A stretch of 7,830 bases of DNA from CAZCZY01 sp964503525 (GTDB lineage: Bacteria > Patescibacteriota > JAUYIX01), in assembly GCA_964503525.1 (NCBI GenBank), contig CAZCZY010000020.1, forward strand, positions 1 to 7,830. Direction: 5' to 3'. The translations under genes and the position numbers were made by a program. The notes under the pieces were generated by a model. That model made no database searches. It saw nothing but the letters and a program-made list of their open reading frames with translations, and was not told the origin of the DNA. Below, piece by piece: positions 1-6,201 of this stretch; within the stretch, counting starts at the first letter, position 1; each line of letters opens with the position of its first letter.

Positions 1-1
1 C

Positions 2-790
2 GATAAAAAATATAAAGTAGTGATGTCTGACGGACAGACTTTTCCGGTGACTGAGATCCACCGCGACCCCAGTTTTGATTTTGCGGTTGTAAAAATCGAG
101 GCAGATAACCTGCCACTCGTCGAGTTGGGTGCGTCTGATCGCATCAAAGTAGGGGAGCGCGTGATTGCCATTGGCAATGCGGTTGGGGAATTTCAAAATA
201 CCGTAACGGCTGGTGTGATCTCCGCGCGAAATCGTACGATTGAGGCCAGTGATGGTTCGTTTGAGACAGAACAACTTGAGGGTTTGTTACAAACTGACGC
301 GGCGATAAACCCTGGAAATTCTGGTGGGCCGTTGGTCAATCTTCTGGGACAAGTGGTCGGTGTTAATACAGCGACAGACCTTGGCAGTGAAAACATTGGT
401 TTTGCAATTCCGATCGACGATGCCAAGGTTGCCATTGAGAGTATTATCAAGACAGGAGAAATTAATCGGCCGATTCTTGGTGTGCGGTACGTTAATCTCA
501 CCAAAGAACTCGCCGAACTCAATGACATCCCGAGCGAACACGGTGCGTACATTATCGCACCTGAGGGTGCTGCAGCCGTTGTAACTGACGGGCCAGCTGA
601 TCAGCTCGGGGTAAAAGAAGGGGACATCGTCCTCAAAATTAACGACGAGGAAATAAAATCAGACCGTTCTCTCGCAGGGATCATGCGGAAATTTAGACCA
701 GGGGATGAGGTCACTGTGGAGTGGCTGACCGAGTCTGGTGAAAACAAGACTGGTAAAGTTAAACTTTCTTCTTTCCCTGCCGAGGGTTAG
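2..790 (+). CDS. HtrA/DegP-family serine protease with PDZ domain (5' end outside window)
   Basis: Partial gene: the frame is open to the left edge, so the N-terminus (signal or membrane anchor and the catalytic histidine) is missing and the GTG/ATG codons near base 20 are internal. The visible 262 residues show a trypsin-like S1C core. The catalytic Asp is in DFAVVKI (visible residue 26, codon 77-79). The nucleophile Ser is in GNSGGP (visible residue 107, codon 320-322), preceded by LQTDAAINP. The substrate-loop motif ENIGFAIPI follows. A single PDZ domain fills about residues 155-255, with the carboxylate-binding LGVRY at its start and GVKEGDIVLKIN near its middle. Family knowledge: these are exported or membrane-anchored quality-control proteases that degrade misfolded envelope proteins. 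The one-PDZ form fits Gram-positive/CPR HtrA better than two-PDZ proteobacterial DegP. Lysine codons are mainly AAA (12 of 15). It converges on the flippase gene 12 bases downstream. Family assignment is secure; the exact orthologue is not. Confidence 0.96.
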   Translation, partial: DKKYKVVMSDGQTFPVTEIHRDPSFDFAVVKIEADNLPLVELGASDRIKVGERVIAIGNAVGEFQNTVTAGVISARNRTIEASDGSFETEQLEGLLQTDAAINPGNSGGPLVNLLGQVVGVNTATDLGSENIGFAIPIDDAKVAIESIIKTGEINRPILGVRYVNLTKELAELNDIPSEHGAYIIAPEGAAAVVTDGPADQLGVKEGDIVLKINDEEIKSDRSLAGIMRKFRPGDEVTVEWLTESGENKTGKVKLSSFPAEG

Positions 791-802
791 CAGCGTCGAG
801 GG

Positions 803-2254
803 CTAGCTGCTAGCTCGTTGCGCGAGCTTTTTGCGTGTAGCCAAACCAAGCACGGAACGTATGTCAGCGCTGGTCACCGCTTGTGTCGCGAACAACAGTA
901 GCAAATATGCAGTCCCGCCCAACGCAAGATTAACTAACAGCGGTAGGGATTGACCTAAGTAGACCGCTGCGCCGAGGCCACCAGCGGCGACCAGCGTTCG
1001 TAAAAAGTAGTGAGCAGTAGGAGCGTGGCGTACCCGAGAAATCACAAAACTTATAGACGTGATTGCAATTGTTGATTCGATGATGACCGTTGACCAAGCG
1101 GCACCAACGTAGCCGTACCGCTGGACAGTCACCAAATATAAGGTCACTCCGAGCACTGCTGCTATACCAAAAATCCAGGCCACATATTTTGCTTTACCCA
1201 ACGCAATGAGGATTGTTGTGCCCAAGTTTCCCATGAAAAGCCCAACGATAGAGAGCGAGAGAATTCTCAGGACGAGTACGCTGTCATAAAAGCTCGTACC
1301 AGAAGTAAAAATAATTAGGCGCTCGGCCTCTAAAAAGGTTATCACAGCGAGTGGGAGCGCGGCCAACATAATTGCTCTAAAAGCACGTTGAAAAAGATAG
1401 TGCAATCGGTCGCGATGCGTCTCGGCGGCGGCTCGCGCAAAAAATGGCAGGACGAGTGCGGTAAAAAGTGCTGGAAAAGTAATAAAGACATCCATAAACT
1501 TATAGGCAGCACTATAAATTCCAACGGACGTTAAATCCTTAAGGACGGACAGCAATAGCGTATCAATTTTAAAATAAATCAAACTAAAAATGGAGACCAA
1601 CATGAGTGCCAGGGCCTGCCGCAATAACCCCGGCCAGAGCGTTATGTTTCTGCCAAGTCGCAGGTGAGTTATGCGTGCAGCAAAAAAGAATGTCAGCAAA
1701 AATGCTGCGGTACTACCAAGCGTGGTTGCCCAAAAGATGGTTACCAGCCCCAGATCTAAACGGGCAGTTATCAGCACCACAGTAAACATCACTACACGGC
1801 CGACAACTTCTGCAATTGCGTAACGGGCCGTAACGAGCCGCTCCTGAAAAATGGCTAATAAATATTGTGTAAAACTTACTGACAAAAATCCTGCAGTGAC
1901 TATCATGATTCCCTGTTGTACTTCGGGTCCGTAGGGAAACAATCGCGCGATCAACAAACCGGCGCTCAAAACTAAGACGGTCGACAATAGCCTGAGCGTA
2001 TGCAGGTTTGTGATTGGTTCGGCGAGGGATTTACGACGTAAAGATAACAAGCGTAAATGCACCACCGGGAGCCCTAGATCAGCGAGCGTCCCAAAAATGC
2101 TCACATAGGTTATCGCAGTGGCATAGGCGCCAAATTGCTCTGGCCCGAGGTATCTGGCCATAATTGCAAAGGCCAAAAGTCCAAAAACAATGCCAATAAC
2201 CTTGCCGATGGCTTGAATAAGGGTGTTTTTGGCAATGGAAGTCGTTGCGGGCAC
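803..2254 (-). CDS. Wzx-like oligosaccharide/polysaccharide flippase (MOP superfamily)
   Basis: A 483-residue polytopic membrane protein, the usual length for Wzx/RfbX flippases, with about 12-14 hydrophobic segments along its whole length. The N-terminus is diagnostic: ARYLGPEQFGAY at residues 33-44, followed by the second helix and DLGLP at 59-63. The central signature is DTLLLSVL at 231-238 with VGIYSAAYKFMD at 244-255. A short basic tail (RKK near 474) follows the last helix. Family role: moves undecaprenol-linked glycan units across the cytoplasmic membrane for capsule, O-antigen-like or surface glycan assembly. The start is GTG at 2254. Upstream in-frame codons run open to about 2311 without another usable start, and the ribosome site is weak (AAGGG about 13 bases upstream). 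It is divergent from a Wzz-like gene, which supports a polysaccharide role. The substrate cannot be read from sequence. Confidence 0.93.
   Translation of the reverse strand: MPATTSIAKNTLIQAIGKVIGIVFGLLAFAIMARYLGPEQFGAYATAITYVSIFGTLADLGLPVVHLRLLSLRRKSLAEPITNLHTLRLLSTVLVLSAGLLIARLFPYGPEVQQGIMIVTAGFLSVSFTQYLLAIFQERLVTARYAIAEVVGRVVMFTVVLITARLDLGLVTIFWATTLGSTAAFLLTFFFAARITHLRLGRNITLWPGLLRQALALMLVSIFSLIYFKIDTLLLSVLKDLTSVGIYSAAYKFMDVFITFPALFTALVLPFFARAAAETHRDRLHYLFQRAFRAIMLAALPLAVITFLEAERLIIFTSGTSFYDSVLVLRILSLSIVGLFMGNLGTTILIALGKAKYVAWIFGIAAVLGVTLYLVTVQRYGYVGAAWSTVIIESTIAITSISFVISRVRHAPTAHYFLRTLVAAGGLGAAVYLGQSLPLLVNLALGGTAYLLLLFATQAVTSADIRSVLGLATRKKLAQRASS
812..832 (+). terminator. Intrinsic terminator of the HtrA gene, inside the 3' end of the flippase gene
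   Basis: AGCTCG (812-817), a five-base loop TTGCG, CGAGCT (823-828), then a T run to 832. The 6-bp stem starts 22 bases past the HtrA stop codon. It also encodes part of the last ten or so residues of the convergent flippase, so the two 3' ends overlap. The T-tract is short and lies on the + strand only; no comparable T-run was seen for flippase transcripts leaving leftward. Confidence 0.6.
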
Positions 2255-2270
2255 GCCGATACTGTAGCCC

Positions 2271-2299
2271 TTGACAGGTCCCCGCGTCCATGGTAAACA
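2271..2299 (+). promoter_or_regulatory. Candidate sigma-70 promoter for the Wzz-like gene
   Basis: A perfect TTGACA (2271-2276), a 17-base spacer, then TAAACA (2294-2299; only 3 of 6 to the -10 consensus). Transcription would start near 2306, about 40 bases before the ATG at 2346. The TTG of the -35 box is also the first possible start codon of the long open frame, an argument against translation starting there. The weak -10 keeps confidence moderate. Confidence 0.42.
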
Positions 2300-2309
2300 A
2301 ACAAGCTTT

Positions 2310-2338
2310 ATTCAAAGCCACTCAACACATTTTGTAAA
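2310..2338 (-). promoter_or_regulatory. Candidate sigma-70 promoter for the flippase gene
   Basis: On the minus strand, TTTACA (2338-2333; 5 of 6 to consensus), a 17-base spacer, and TTGAAT (2315-2310; 4 of 6). Predicted transcription starts near 2303, giving a leader of about 50 bases before the GTG at 2254. Assigned by eye from spacing and match only. Confidence 0.4.
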
Positions 2339-2345
2339 CAATCCT

Positions 2346-3086
2346 ATGACCTTGTCACACATTCGTAATCGAACTAAAAAGCACCTACTTGCACTCGCCG
2401 TGTCTGCTTTGGCTGGCGCAGTTCTGGCAATGGGCGCTTCGTTTTTGCTTCGATTAGAATACCGCACGAGTGCCTCGTTTATTGTCATTCAGGACCAGCG
2501 CTTTGCGGATCCTTTTACACAAGCAAAATCAGCCGAATATTTGGCCGGGATATTAACCAAGATCGTCGAGACAGACTCTTTCCGTAAAGTAGTTTTTGAA
2601 CAGTCACCAAGTGTCGCACAATATTTCTCGCAAGATGAAAGTGGTTTGCGTAAATCTTGGCAGCGCTCGATGGATGTTAAGGCGGTGTCTGATACGGGAA
2701 TTGTAACTATTTCTGCATATCACGAGTTGCCCAGTGCTGCAGACGCGTTGGTGTTTGCAATCGGTCGGGCATTAACCAGTGATGCAACTACGTATTTGGG
2801 TGACACCGCACAAGTTAAGCTTGTACAAATCGATGGGCCCATTACGTCACGCTTTCCGGTTCGTCCAAATTTGGTGCTCAATGTTTTGGCAGGGGCCGTT
2901 GTCGGCTTGATGGTGAGTGGTACGTATGTTGTGATGCGTAAGGAAAAGTCGGTAGAAGTTGTGCGTCCGATTATGACAGTGCGACTGCGAAGTGATCGTC
3001 CAAAGGCTGAGCTTGATCGAACGGGGTTACCACCGTCATACGCGTCCTTTGAGCAATGGCTCAAGACCGGAAGACTCGCGGTGTAG
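2346..3086 (+). CDS. Wzz/YveK-like polysaccharide chain-length determinant homologue
   Basis: A 246-residue membrane protein with the two-helix layout of polysaccharide co-polymerases. A basic N-terminus (RNRTKK) precedes a first membrane segment at about residues 14-36. Then comes the typical start of the external domain (EYRTSASFIVIQD, 38-50) and an external domain of roughly 130 residues. A second membrane segment at about 174-198 is introduced by FPVRPN, the proline-containing motif that precedes TM2 in Wzz proteins. A cytoplasmic tail of about 48 residues follows. It has no Walker motifs, so no BY-kinase domain is fused. Family role: sets the polymer length of surface glycan with Wzy/Wzx, fitting the divergent flippase. 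The frame is open back to a TTG at 2271, but ATG 2346 gives a normal Wzz N-terminus and is preferred. No Shine-Dalgarno is visible before either. The tail is unlike known Wzz C-termini and its role is unknown. Confidence 0.8.
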   Translation: MTLSHIRNRTKKHLLALAVSALAGAVLAMGASFLLRLEYRTSASFIVIQDQRFADPFTQAKSAEYLAGILTKIVETDSFRKVVFEQSPSVAQYFSQDESGLRKSWQRSMDVKAVSDTGIVTISAYHELPSAADALVFAIGRALTSDATTYLGDTAQVKLVQIDGPITSRFPVRPNLVLNVLAGAVVGLMVSGTYVVMRKEKSVEVVRPIMTVRLRSDRPKAELDRTGLPPSYASFEQWLKTGRLAV

Positions 3087-3101
3087 GTTCAAGACACTCA
3101 T

Positions 3102-3134
3102 GAGCTCGCAACTGTTGTGAGCTCTCGGTTTTTT
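3102..3134 (+). terminator. Intrinsic terminator after the Wzz-like gene
   Basis: GAGCTCGC pairs with GTGAGCTC (one G-U pair) around AACTGTT, within 3102-3124, followed by TCGG and six T (3129-3134). It begins 15 bases after the stop codon. An outer inverted repeat, GGTTCAA (3086-3092) and TTGAACC (3133-3139), encloses the whole hairpin and uses the end of the T run. Confidence 0.72.
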
Positions 3135-3142
3135 GAACCGGA

Positions 3143-3231
3143 CTTGGCACTTTATAAGGCCAAGCCACGAACTTTAAAAATCGAAGCTCCAGCAAGGAGC
3201 AACACAGCAAGCAGAAAGCCAGAAGGCTTTC
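3143..3231 (+). promoter_or_regulatory. 5' leader with three successive stem-loops
   Basis: Between the terminator and the next gene lie three short hairpins on the coding strand. The first is CTTGGC/GCCAAG (3143-3148 and 3159-3164, with an inner CTT/AAG). The second is GCTCC-AGCAA-GGAGC (3186-3200). The third is GAAAGCC-AGAA-GGCTTTC (3214-3231). The last ends nine bases before the ribosome site AAAGGAG (3241-3247), leaving it single-stranded. Such leaders often stabilise mRNA or regulate translation. No known riboswitch class was recognised and no convincing promoter was placed. Confidence 0.35.
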
Positions 3232-3253
3232 AAGAAAGATAAAGGAGCAAGTC

Positions 3254-4732
3254 ATGAAAAAGATGCTGTCGATCCTCGCGATCACGGTTTTCTGTTTCAC
3301 GTTCGTACCGGTCGCACACGCGGCCGACGCGACCGCTACCAAGAAGTCCGAGACTGGCAAATCTGCCAAGCCTAAGAAGGCAAAGCAGGTCTACACCAAG
3401 ATGGAGTGGCTCCACCGTGGAGTAGATCCCATCTGGAACCAGAAGACCAGCAAGGACTTCTACGTTCAGGCGCTGGCCGATGCCATCAAGGCAAACCAGC
3501 GCGAGAAGATCTTCGAGCGCATCTGGGCGGCCTACAGCTTTGCCGCCAACCACACCAACCCCGAGTACCGCACGACGCTGCCCAAGGAAGTCCTCAAGCA
3601 GTTCACGGATACGTTGCGGTACCAGCCGGAAGTCCTCGAGGAGGTCGTCATCAAGAAGGACGACTTCTTCAACGAGATGCTCTTTGGCTGGGTGGTTCCG
3701 CACTTCGCCATGAATGTGCGGGTCGGGTTTACGGACGAGGCACAGTGCCTCATGTTGAGCATCCCGTACGAAGGTAAGGATTACAAACTCTACCTGCCGT
3801 ACGATTGTTCGAACCTGGCGTGGAACAAGATCGGTCCGACCGACATTCCACCGTCGATTCCACCACCGCTCATTCCGCCGCCAATCCCGCCACCACCGGT
3901 GACGACGCACAAGGAGCCGAAGAACACCATCACGACGGGCGTAGAAGTACGTGCGTCGACGAAGGTGACGGATGACCTCGGGACCGGAAGTCCGGAACTG
4001 ACGAGCTGGATAGCCTTCGTAACGTACGAACGTCTGTTCAACCTGACGCCGGCTGCCCAAACGCCTTTGATGCTCAAGCCCTACGTTCGTGTGGGGTACG
4101 AGAAGGTCGAAGAGCGCCCGTCGCAGGTCTACGACACCGACTGGCTCGAGGGTAACATCGGCGGTCGTTTCCAGCCCATGGCAGGTCTCATGCTTAGCTA
4201 CGGCCATTTCAAGGCCCAAGCAGAGTATGAGGTCGCCAAGAAGGACGACGTCCAGAACGACTGGTTGCGATTCATCGCAACCTACGAAGGACCGGGGTTC
4301 CCATACATCCAGGCACGGACAGAGAAGGGTAACTTCTCAGGTCCAGATGGATCTCCTGACGGAGAAGGAAGTTCCTGGGAATTCAAGTTAGGTATTCAGC
4401 CCTTGCGCTACATTTTGCGCAAGAAGCCCAATAAGTTTGACCCGGTCATTTACGTCAATACGAGGCACGAAGAGTTCTCGCGAGACGGGCGGTCGATACA
4501 AATCGACAGTGCTCCCGTCGGTTTCGGCGCTGAGGCCTGGGTGCCTATCAAGCGCGAAACGTACTTCGATCCAACCACGAACACGACACACGTGAAGCGT
4601 GAGTGGAACCTCAATGGAGGTTTCAGGGGAGGTCTGCACGACGTGCGGATAACAAACCCTGAGGGAAGCAGTGAGTTCGAAGCGTGGCTCTGGGACGGAT
4701 GGCTCGGCGCGCAACTTAAGTGGGGCTTTTAG
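3254..4732 (+). CDS. Exported protein: helical N-domain, polyproline hinge, predicted beta-barrel-like C-domain
   Basis: A 492-residue protein I do not recognise. ATG 3254 follows a strong ribosome site, AAAGGAG, six bases upstream. A Sec signal peptide spans about 1-23 (MKKMLS, hydrophobic core, AHA cleavage). A Lys/Ala-rich stretch (24-45) follows. The N-terminal domain (about 48-192) is first helical, then beta-rich, with Cys165 and Cys185 (in LPYDC) as a possible disulfide. A hinge at 197-216 has repeated IPP/PPP units. Residues 223-492 look like amphipathic strands with polar turns (PDGSPDGEG near 364-371). They end in LGAQLKWGF, where hydrophobic or aromatic residues alternate and Phe is last, as in the BAM recognition signal of outer-membrane barrels. 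The inferred role is a surface or outer-membrane structural protein or porin. That reading conflicts with a patescibacterial, single-membrane host. Lysine is 34 AAG to 3 AAA, unlike the left-hand genes. Confidence 0.88.
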   Translation: MKKMLSILAITVFCFTFVPVAHAADATATKKSETGKSAKPKKAKQVYTKMEWLHRGVDPIWNQKTSKDFYVQALADAIKANQREKIFERIWAAYSFAANHTNPEYRTTLPKEVLKQFTDTLRYQPEVLEEVVIKKDDFFNEMLFGWVVPHFAMNVRVGFTDEAQCLMLSIPYEGKDYKLYLPYDCSNLAWNKIGPTDIPPSIPPPLIPPPIPPPPVTTHKEPKNTITTGVEVRASTKVTDDLGTGSPELTSWIAFVTYERLFNLTPAAQTPLMLKPYVRVGYEKVEERPSQVYDTDWLEGNIGGRFQPMAGLMLSYGHFKAQAEYEVAKKDDVQNDWLRFIATYEGPGFPYIQARTEKGNFSGPDGSPDGEGSSWEFKLGIQPLRYILRKKPNKFDPVIYVNTRHEEFSRDGRSIQIDSAPVGFGAEAWVPIKRETYFDPTTNTTHVKREWNLNGGFRGGLHDVRITNPEGSSEFEAWLWDGWLGAQLKWGF

Positions 4733-4769
4733 GCGCCCACTGGACAAGCCGTACGGATCTGATAGAAAT

Positions 4770-4804
4770 GGGGCGAACAAAAGTTCAAGGGCTTAGTTCG
4801 CTCC
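4770..4804 (+). repeat. Imperfect inverted repeat between the first and second exported-protein genes
   Basis: GGGGCGAAC (4770-4778) and GTTCGCTCC (4796-4804) pair with one G-U and enclose 17 bases, which themselves start near GAAC-AAAA-GTTC. No T-tract follows directly, so it is not called a terminator. It could be an RNA processing or attenuation element between the genes at 3254-4732 and 4856-5479, or chance. The rest of the 123-base gap holds only the ribosome site of the next gene. Confidence 0.3.
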
Positions 4805-4855
4805 ACCGTTTTCCGTTTCAGTTCGCACATCAAAAAGTCGAAAGGAGACCAGGAC

Positions 4856-5479
4856 ATGAAGATCCTGATCGCGTTCGTTTCCGTTCTCTGTCTCATCGTT
4901 CCAGCCTTCGCCGGGACCAAGCAGGCCGCGGGGGACGCAGGCACCATGCCGGCGTTCTACTACAACCAGGAGACCCGGTCCGATGATGGGGGGCGTTACC
5001 GGCACACGTTGTACGTGTCGCCGGAGTTCCAGAAGCAGTCGCCGGGTGAACCAGGCCCGTGGTGCAACTACGAAAACCACGAAGGTTCGGGATTCGGTAA
5101 GCCCGTAGCGCGTGACACCACCATCGACATGAGCATCAAGATGTTCTATGTCGACTACGACAAGGATGGTGACGCTGGCAGGCTCACCATGAAGACAGTC
5201 GCGGGTACCAACCTTTGGACCACGGATTGGCTCACAGATCAGCCAGTGGTAGGAAACGTGCACGTCTGCTGGATTGCAGGCGGCAAAGAGGAGTGTGCCT
5301 ATCTGTACATTTCTCCGGACGCCGAAGAGAATCCCACTCCGGGATTCGTCAACGGCAAAGTGGTTGACGGTCTGTATGCCCGCAAGGGATTGACTGCCGA
5401 CCAGCAGAAGGCCGGCGTGAAGAAGGGTGACGGTATCATCGTCCCCATTCCCGCCACAACGGCAACCGCAAAGAAGTGA
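4856..5479 (+). CDS. Exported protein of unknown function with a DxDxDxD segment
   Basis: A 207-residue protein I do not recognise. The start is fixed by AAAGGAG (4841-4847) eight bases before the ATG and by a clean Sec signal peptide (MKILIAFVSVLCLIVPAFA, cleavage after about residue 19). The mature part is beta-rich and polar, with Cys70, Cys138 and Cys147. The last two, in CWIAGGKEEC, may form a disulfide. DYDKDGD at 100-106 resembles the first half of a calcium-binding loop (EF-hand/dockerin type), but no full 12-residue loop with the final acidic residue is evident, so calcium binding is only a possibility. The C-terminus is Lys/Ala/Thr-rich and possibly disordered. It sits 123 bases after the barrel-like protein gene with no clear terminator between, so the two may be co-transcribed. 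A strong terminator follows. Lysine is 13 AAG to 2 AAA. Confidence 0.88.
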   Translation: MKILIAFVSVLCLIVPAFAGTKQAAGDAGTMPAFYYNQETRSDDGGRYRHTLYVSPEFQKQSPGEPGPWCNYENHEGSGFGKPVARDTTIDMSIKMFYVDYDKDGDAGRLTMKTVAGTNLWTTDWLTDQPVVGNVHVCWIAGGKEECAYLYISPDAEENPTPGFVNGKVVDGLYARKGLTADQQKAGVKKGDGIIVPIPATTATAKK

Positions 5480-5486
5480 GTTTTCC

Positions 5487-5527
5487 GGCCGCGCGAAGTA
5501 ACAACTTCGCGCGGCCTTTCTCTTTTT
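5487..5527 (+). terminator. Strong intrinsic terminator
   Basis: A perfect 13-bp, very GC-rich stem: GGCCGCGCGAAGT (5487-5499), loop AACA, and its complement (5504-5516). The T-rich tract TTTCTCTTTTT (5517-5527) follows. It starts 8 bases after the stop codon of the 207-residue exported protein gene and isolates it from the lipoprotein gene. Confidence 0.93.
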
Positions 5528-5586
5528 GGTTCGCAGACAACTGTTCGAACAAAAAATACGGGGCGCAGAAAAGCGACTTCGTAGAC

Positions 5587-5592
5587 AGGAGG
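5587..5592 (+). promoter_or_regulatory. Ribosome binding site deciding the lipoprotein start
   Basis: A perfect AGGAGG five bases before ATG 5598. It selects this start over the in-frame upstream start codon at 5526, which would place a charged 24-residue stretch before the signal peptide and begin within the terminator's T-tract. Confidence 0.9.
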
Positions 5593-5597
5593 AAATC

Positions 5598-6149
5598 ATG
5601 AACAAGACGCTGGAACTCTGCGGAGTGCTTTGTCTCTGTTTCGTTCTCGGAGCGTGCAAGGGTAGCGAAGGCAAGAGCACGCCGACCGATCCTGGTGGCA
5701 TGGGCGGAGACGACAGTTCCGACCCCAAGATGACCGCCACGCTCAACGGCAGCGACATCCACGTCGTCCTCGAGAATATGGCCGACGACTCTGGTAATTG
5801 GCTCGGCTGGATCGGGAGCCCACTTCCACCACCGCCCAATGGCAGTGAGTCGATCATCTGGGAATCAATCCCCGGTGATTTCATCACTGGAAACTTCGTC
5901 GCCGATGCCTATGGGCGTCATTACATGCATCTCGATGTGTGGGATGACGGCGGCTTCAACGGTTGGAACATCGCACAGACACAGTACGGTGCGGCACTGC
6001 ACTTCACTTGCGCTGAGGGTGCACAGCCCACGAGCATTACTGTCGAAGTGATGGGTATGAGCTCAGAAGGTGAGCCCTACTATCGTCGCTTTGCAGCAGC
6101 ACTCCGAATCAAGAGCGACACGCGGTCGTATCGACTGCGTGCAAACTAG
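5598..6149 (+). CDS. Predicted lipoprotein of unknown function
   Basis: A 183-residue protein, not recognised. The signal peptide MNKTLELCGVLCLCFVLGAC ends in a good lipobox (L-G-A-C), so Cys20 is the likely lipidated residue and the protein should be membrane-anchored on the outer face. Residue +2 is Lys rather than Asp; in a Gram-negative cell this would allow outer-membrane sorting. A Gly/Asp/Ser/Pro-rich linker (22-43) precedes a compact, probably beta-sandwich-like domain (about 44-178). That domain has many tryptophans and glycines (GNWLGWIG at 67-73, WDDGGFNGW at 115-123) and a PLPPPP turn at 75-80. Both flanks are strong terminators, so it is likely a single-gene transcript. All five lysines are AAG, as in the two genes before it. 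The Trp/Gly-rich surface would suit carbohydrate or protein binding, but that is speculation. Confidence 0.88.
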   Translation: MNKTLELCGVLCLCFVLGACKGSEGKSTPTDPGGMGGDDSSDPKMTATLNGSDIHVVLENMADDSGNWLGWIGSPLPPPPNGSESIIWESIPGDFITGNFVADAYGRHYMHLDVWDDGGFNGWNIAQTQYGAALHFTCAEGAQPTSITVEVMGMSSEGEPYYRRFAAALRIKSDTRSYRLRAN

Positions 6150-6169
6150 CGGAAGTCCAAGACTTCTAT

Positions 6170-6201
6170 AAAAGGGTCACATAAACATGTGACCCTTTTT
6201 T
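6170..6201 (+). terminator. Strong intrinsic terminator (potentially bidirectional)
   Basis: A perfect 13-bp stem, AAAAGGGTCACAT (6170-6182), loop AAAC, and its complement (6187-6199), ending in T to 6201. It begins 20 bases after the lipoprotein stop. The A-run on the left arm would give a T-tract on the other strand as well, though no minus-strand gene approaches it. Confidence 0.92.

Noticed and set aside
2271..2345. TTG 2271 as the start of the Wzz-like protein
   Set aside because: It would add a 25-residue polar stretch unlike Wzz N-termini, it has no ribosome site, and the TTG belongs to a consensus -35 box.
3133..3158. TTGAAC...TATAAG as the promoter for the barrel-like gene
   Set aside because: The spacer is only 14 bases, and the -35 part lies within the terminator's T run and inverted repeat.
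3144..3163. Sigma-54-like promoter (TTGGCAC then GGC)
   Set aside because: The -24 half matches, but the GC of the -12 half is one base too far. The bases are better explained as a hairpin, and no sigma-54 activator is in the window.
3230..4219. A 329-codon open frame on the minus strand opposite the barrel-like protein gene
   Set aside because: It is antisense to a gene with a signal peptide and ribosome site. Its translation is rich in Arg, Val and Leu with no recognisable domain. It stays open because the sense gene avoids the codons that would give antisense stops.
5526..5597. The earlier in-frame start at 5526 for the lipoprotein
   Set aside because: It would put a charged extension before a good lipoprotein signal peptide. 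A perfect AGGAGG precedes the ATG at 5598.
4793..5887. A 364-codon open frame on the minus strand
   Set aside because: It runs antisense across two genes, a strong terminator and two ribosome sites. Composition is low-complexity with no plausible start context, so it is a shadow of the biased codon use.
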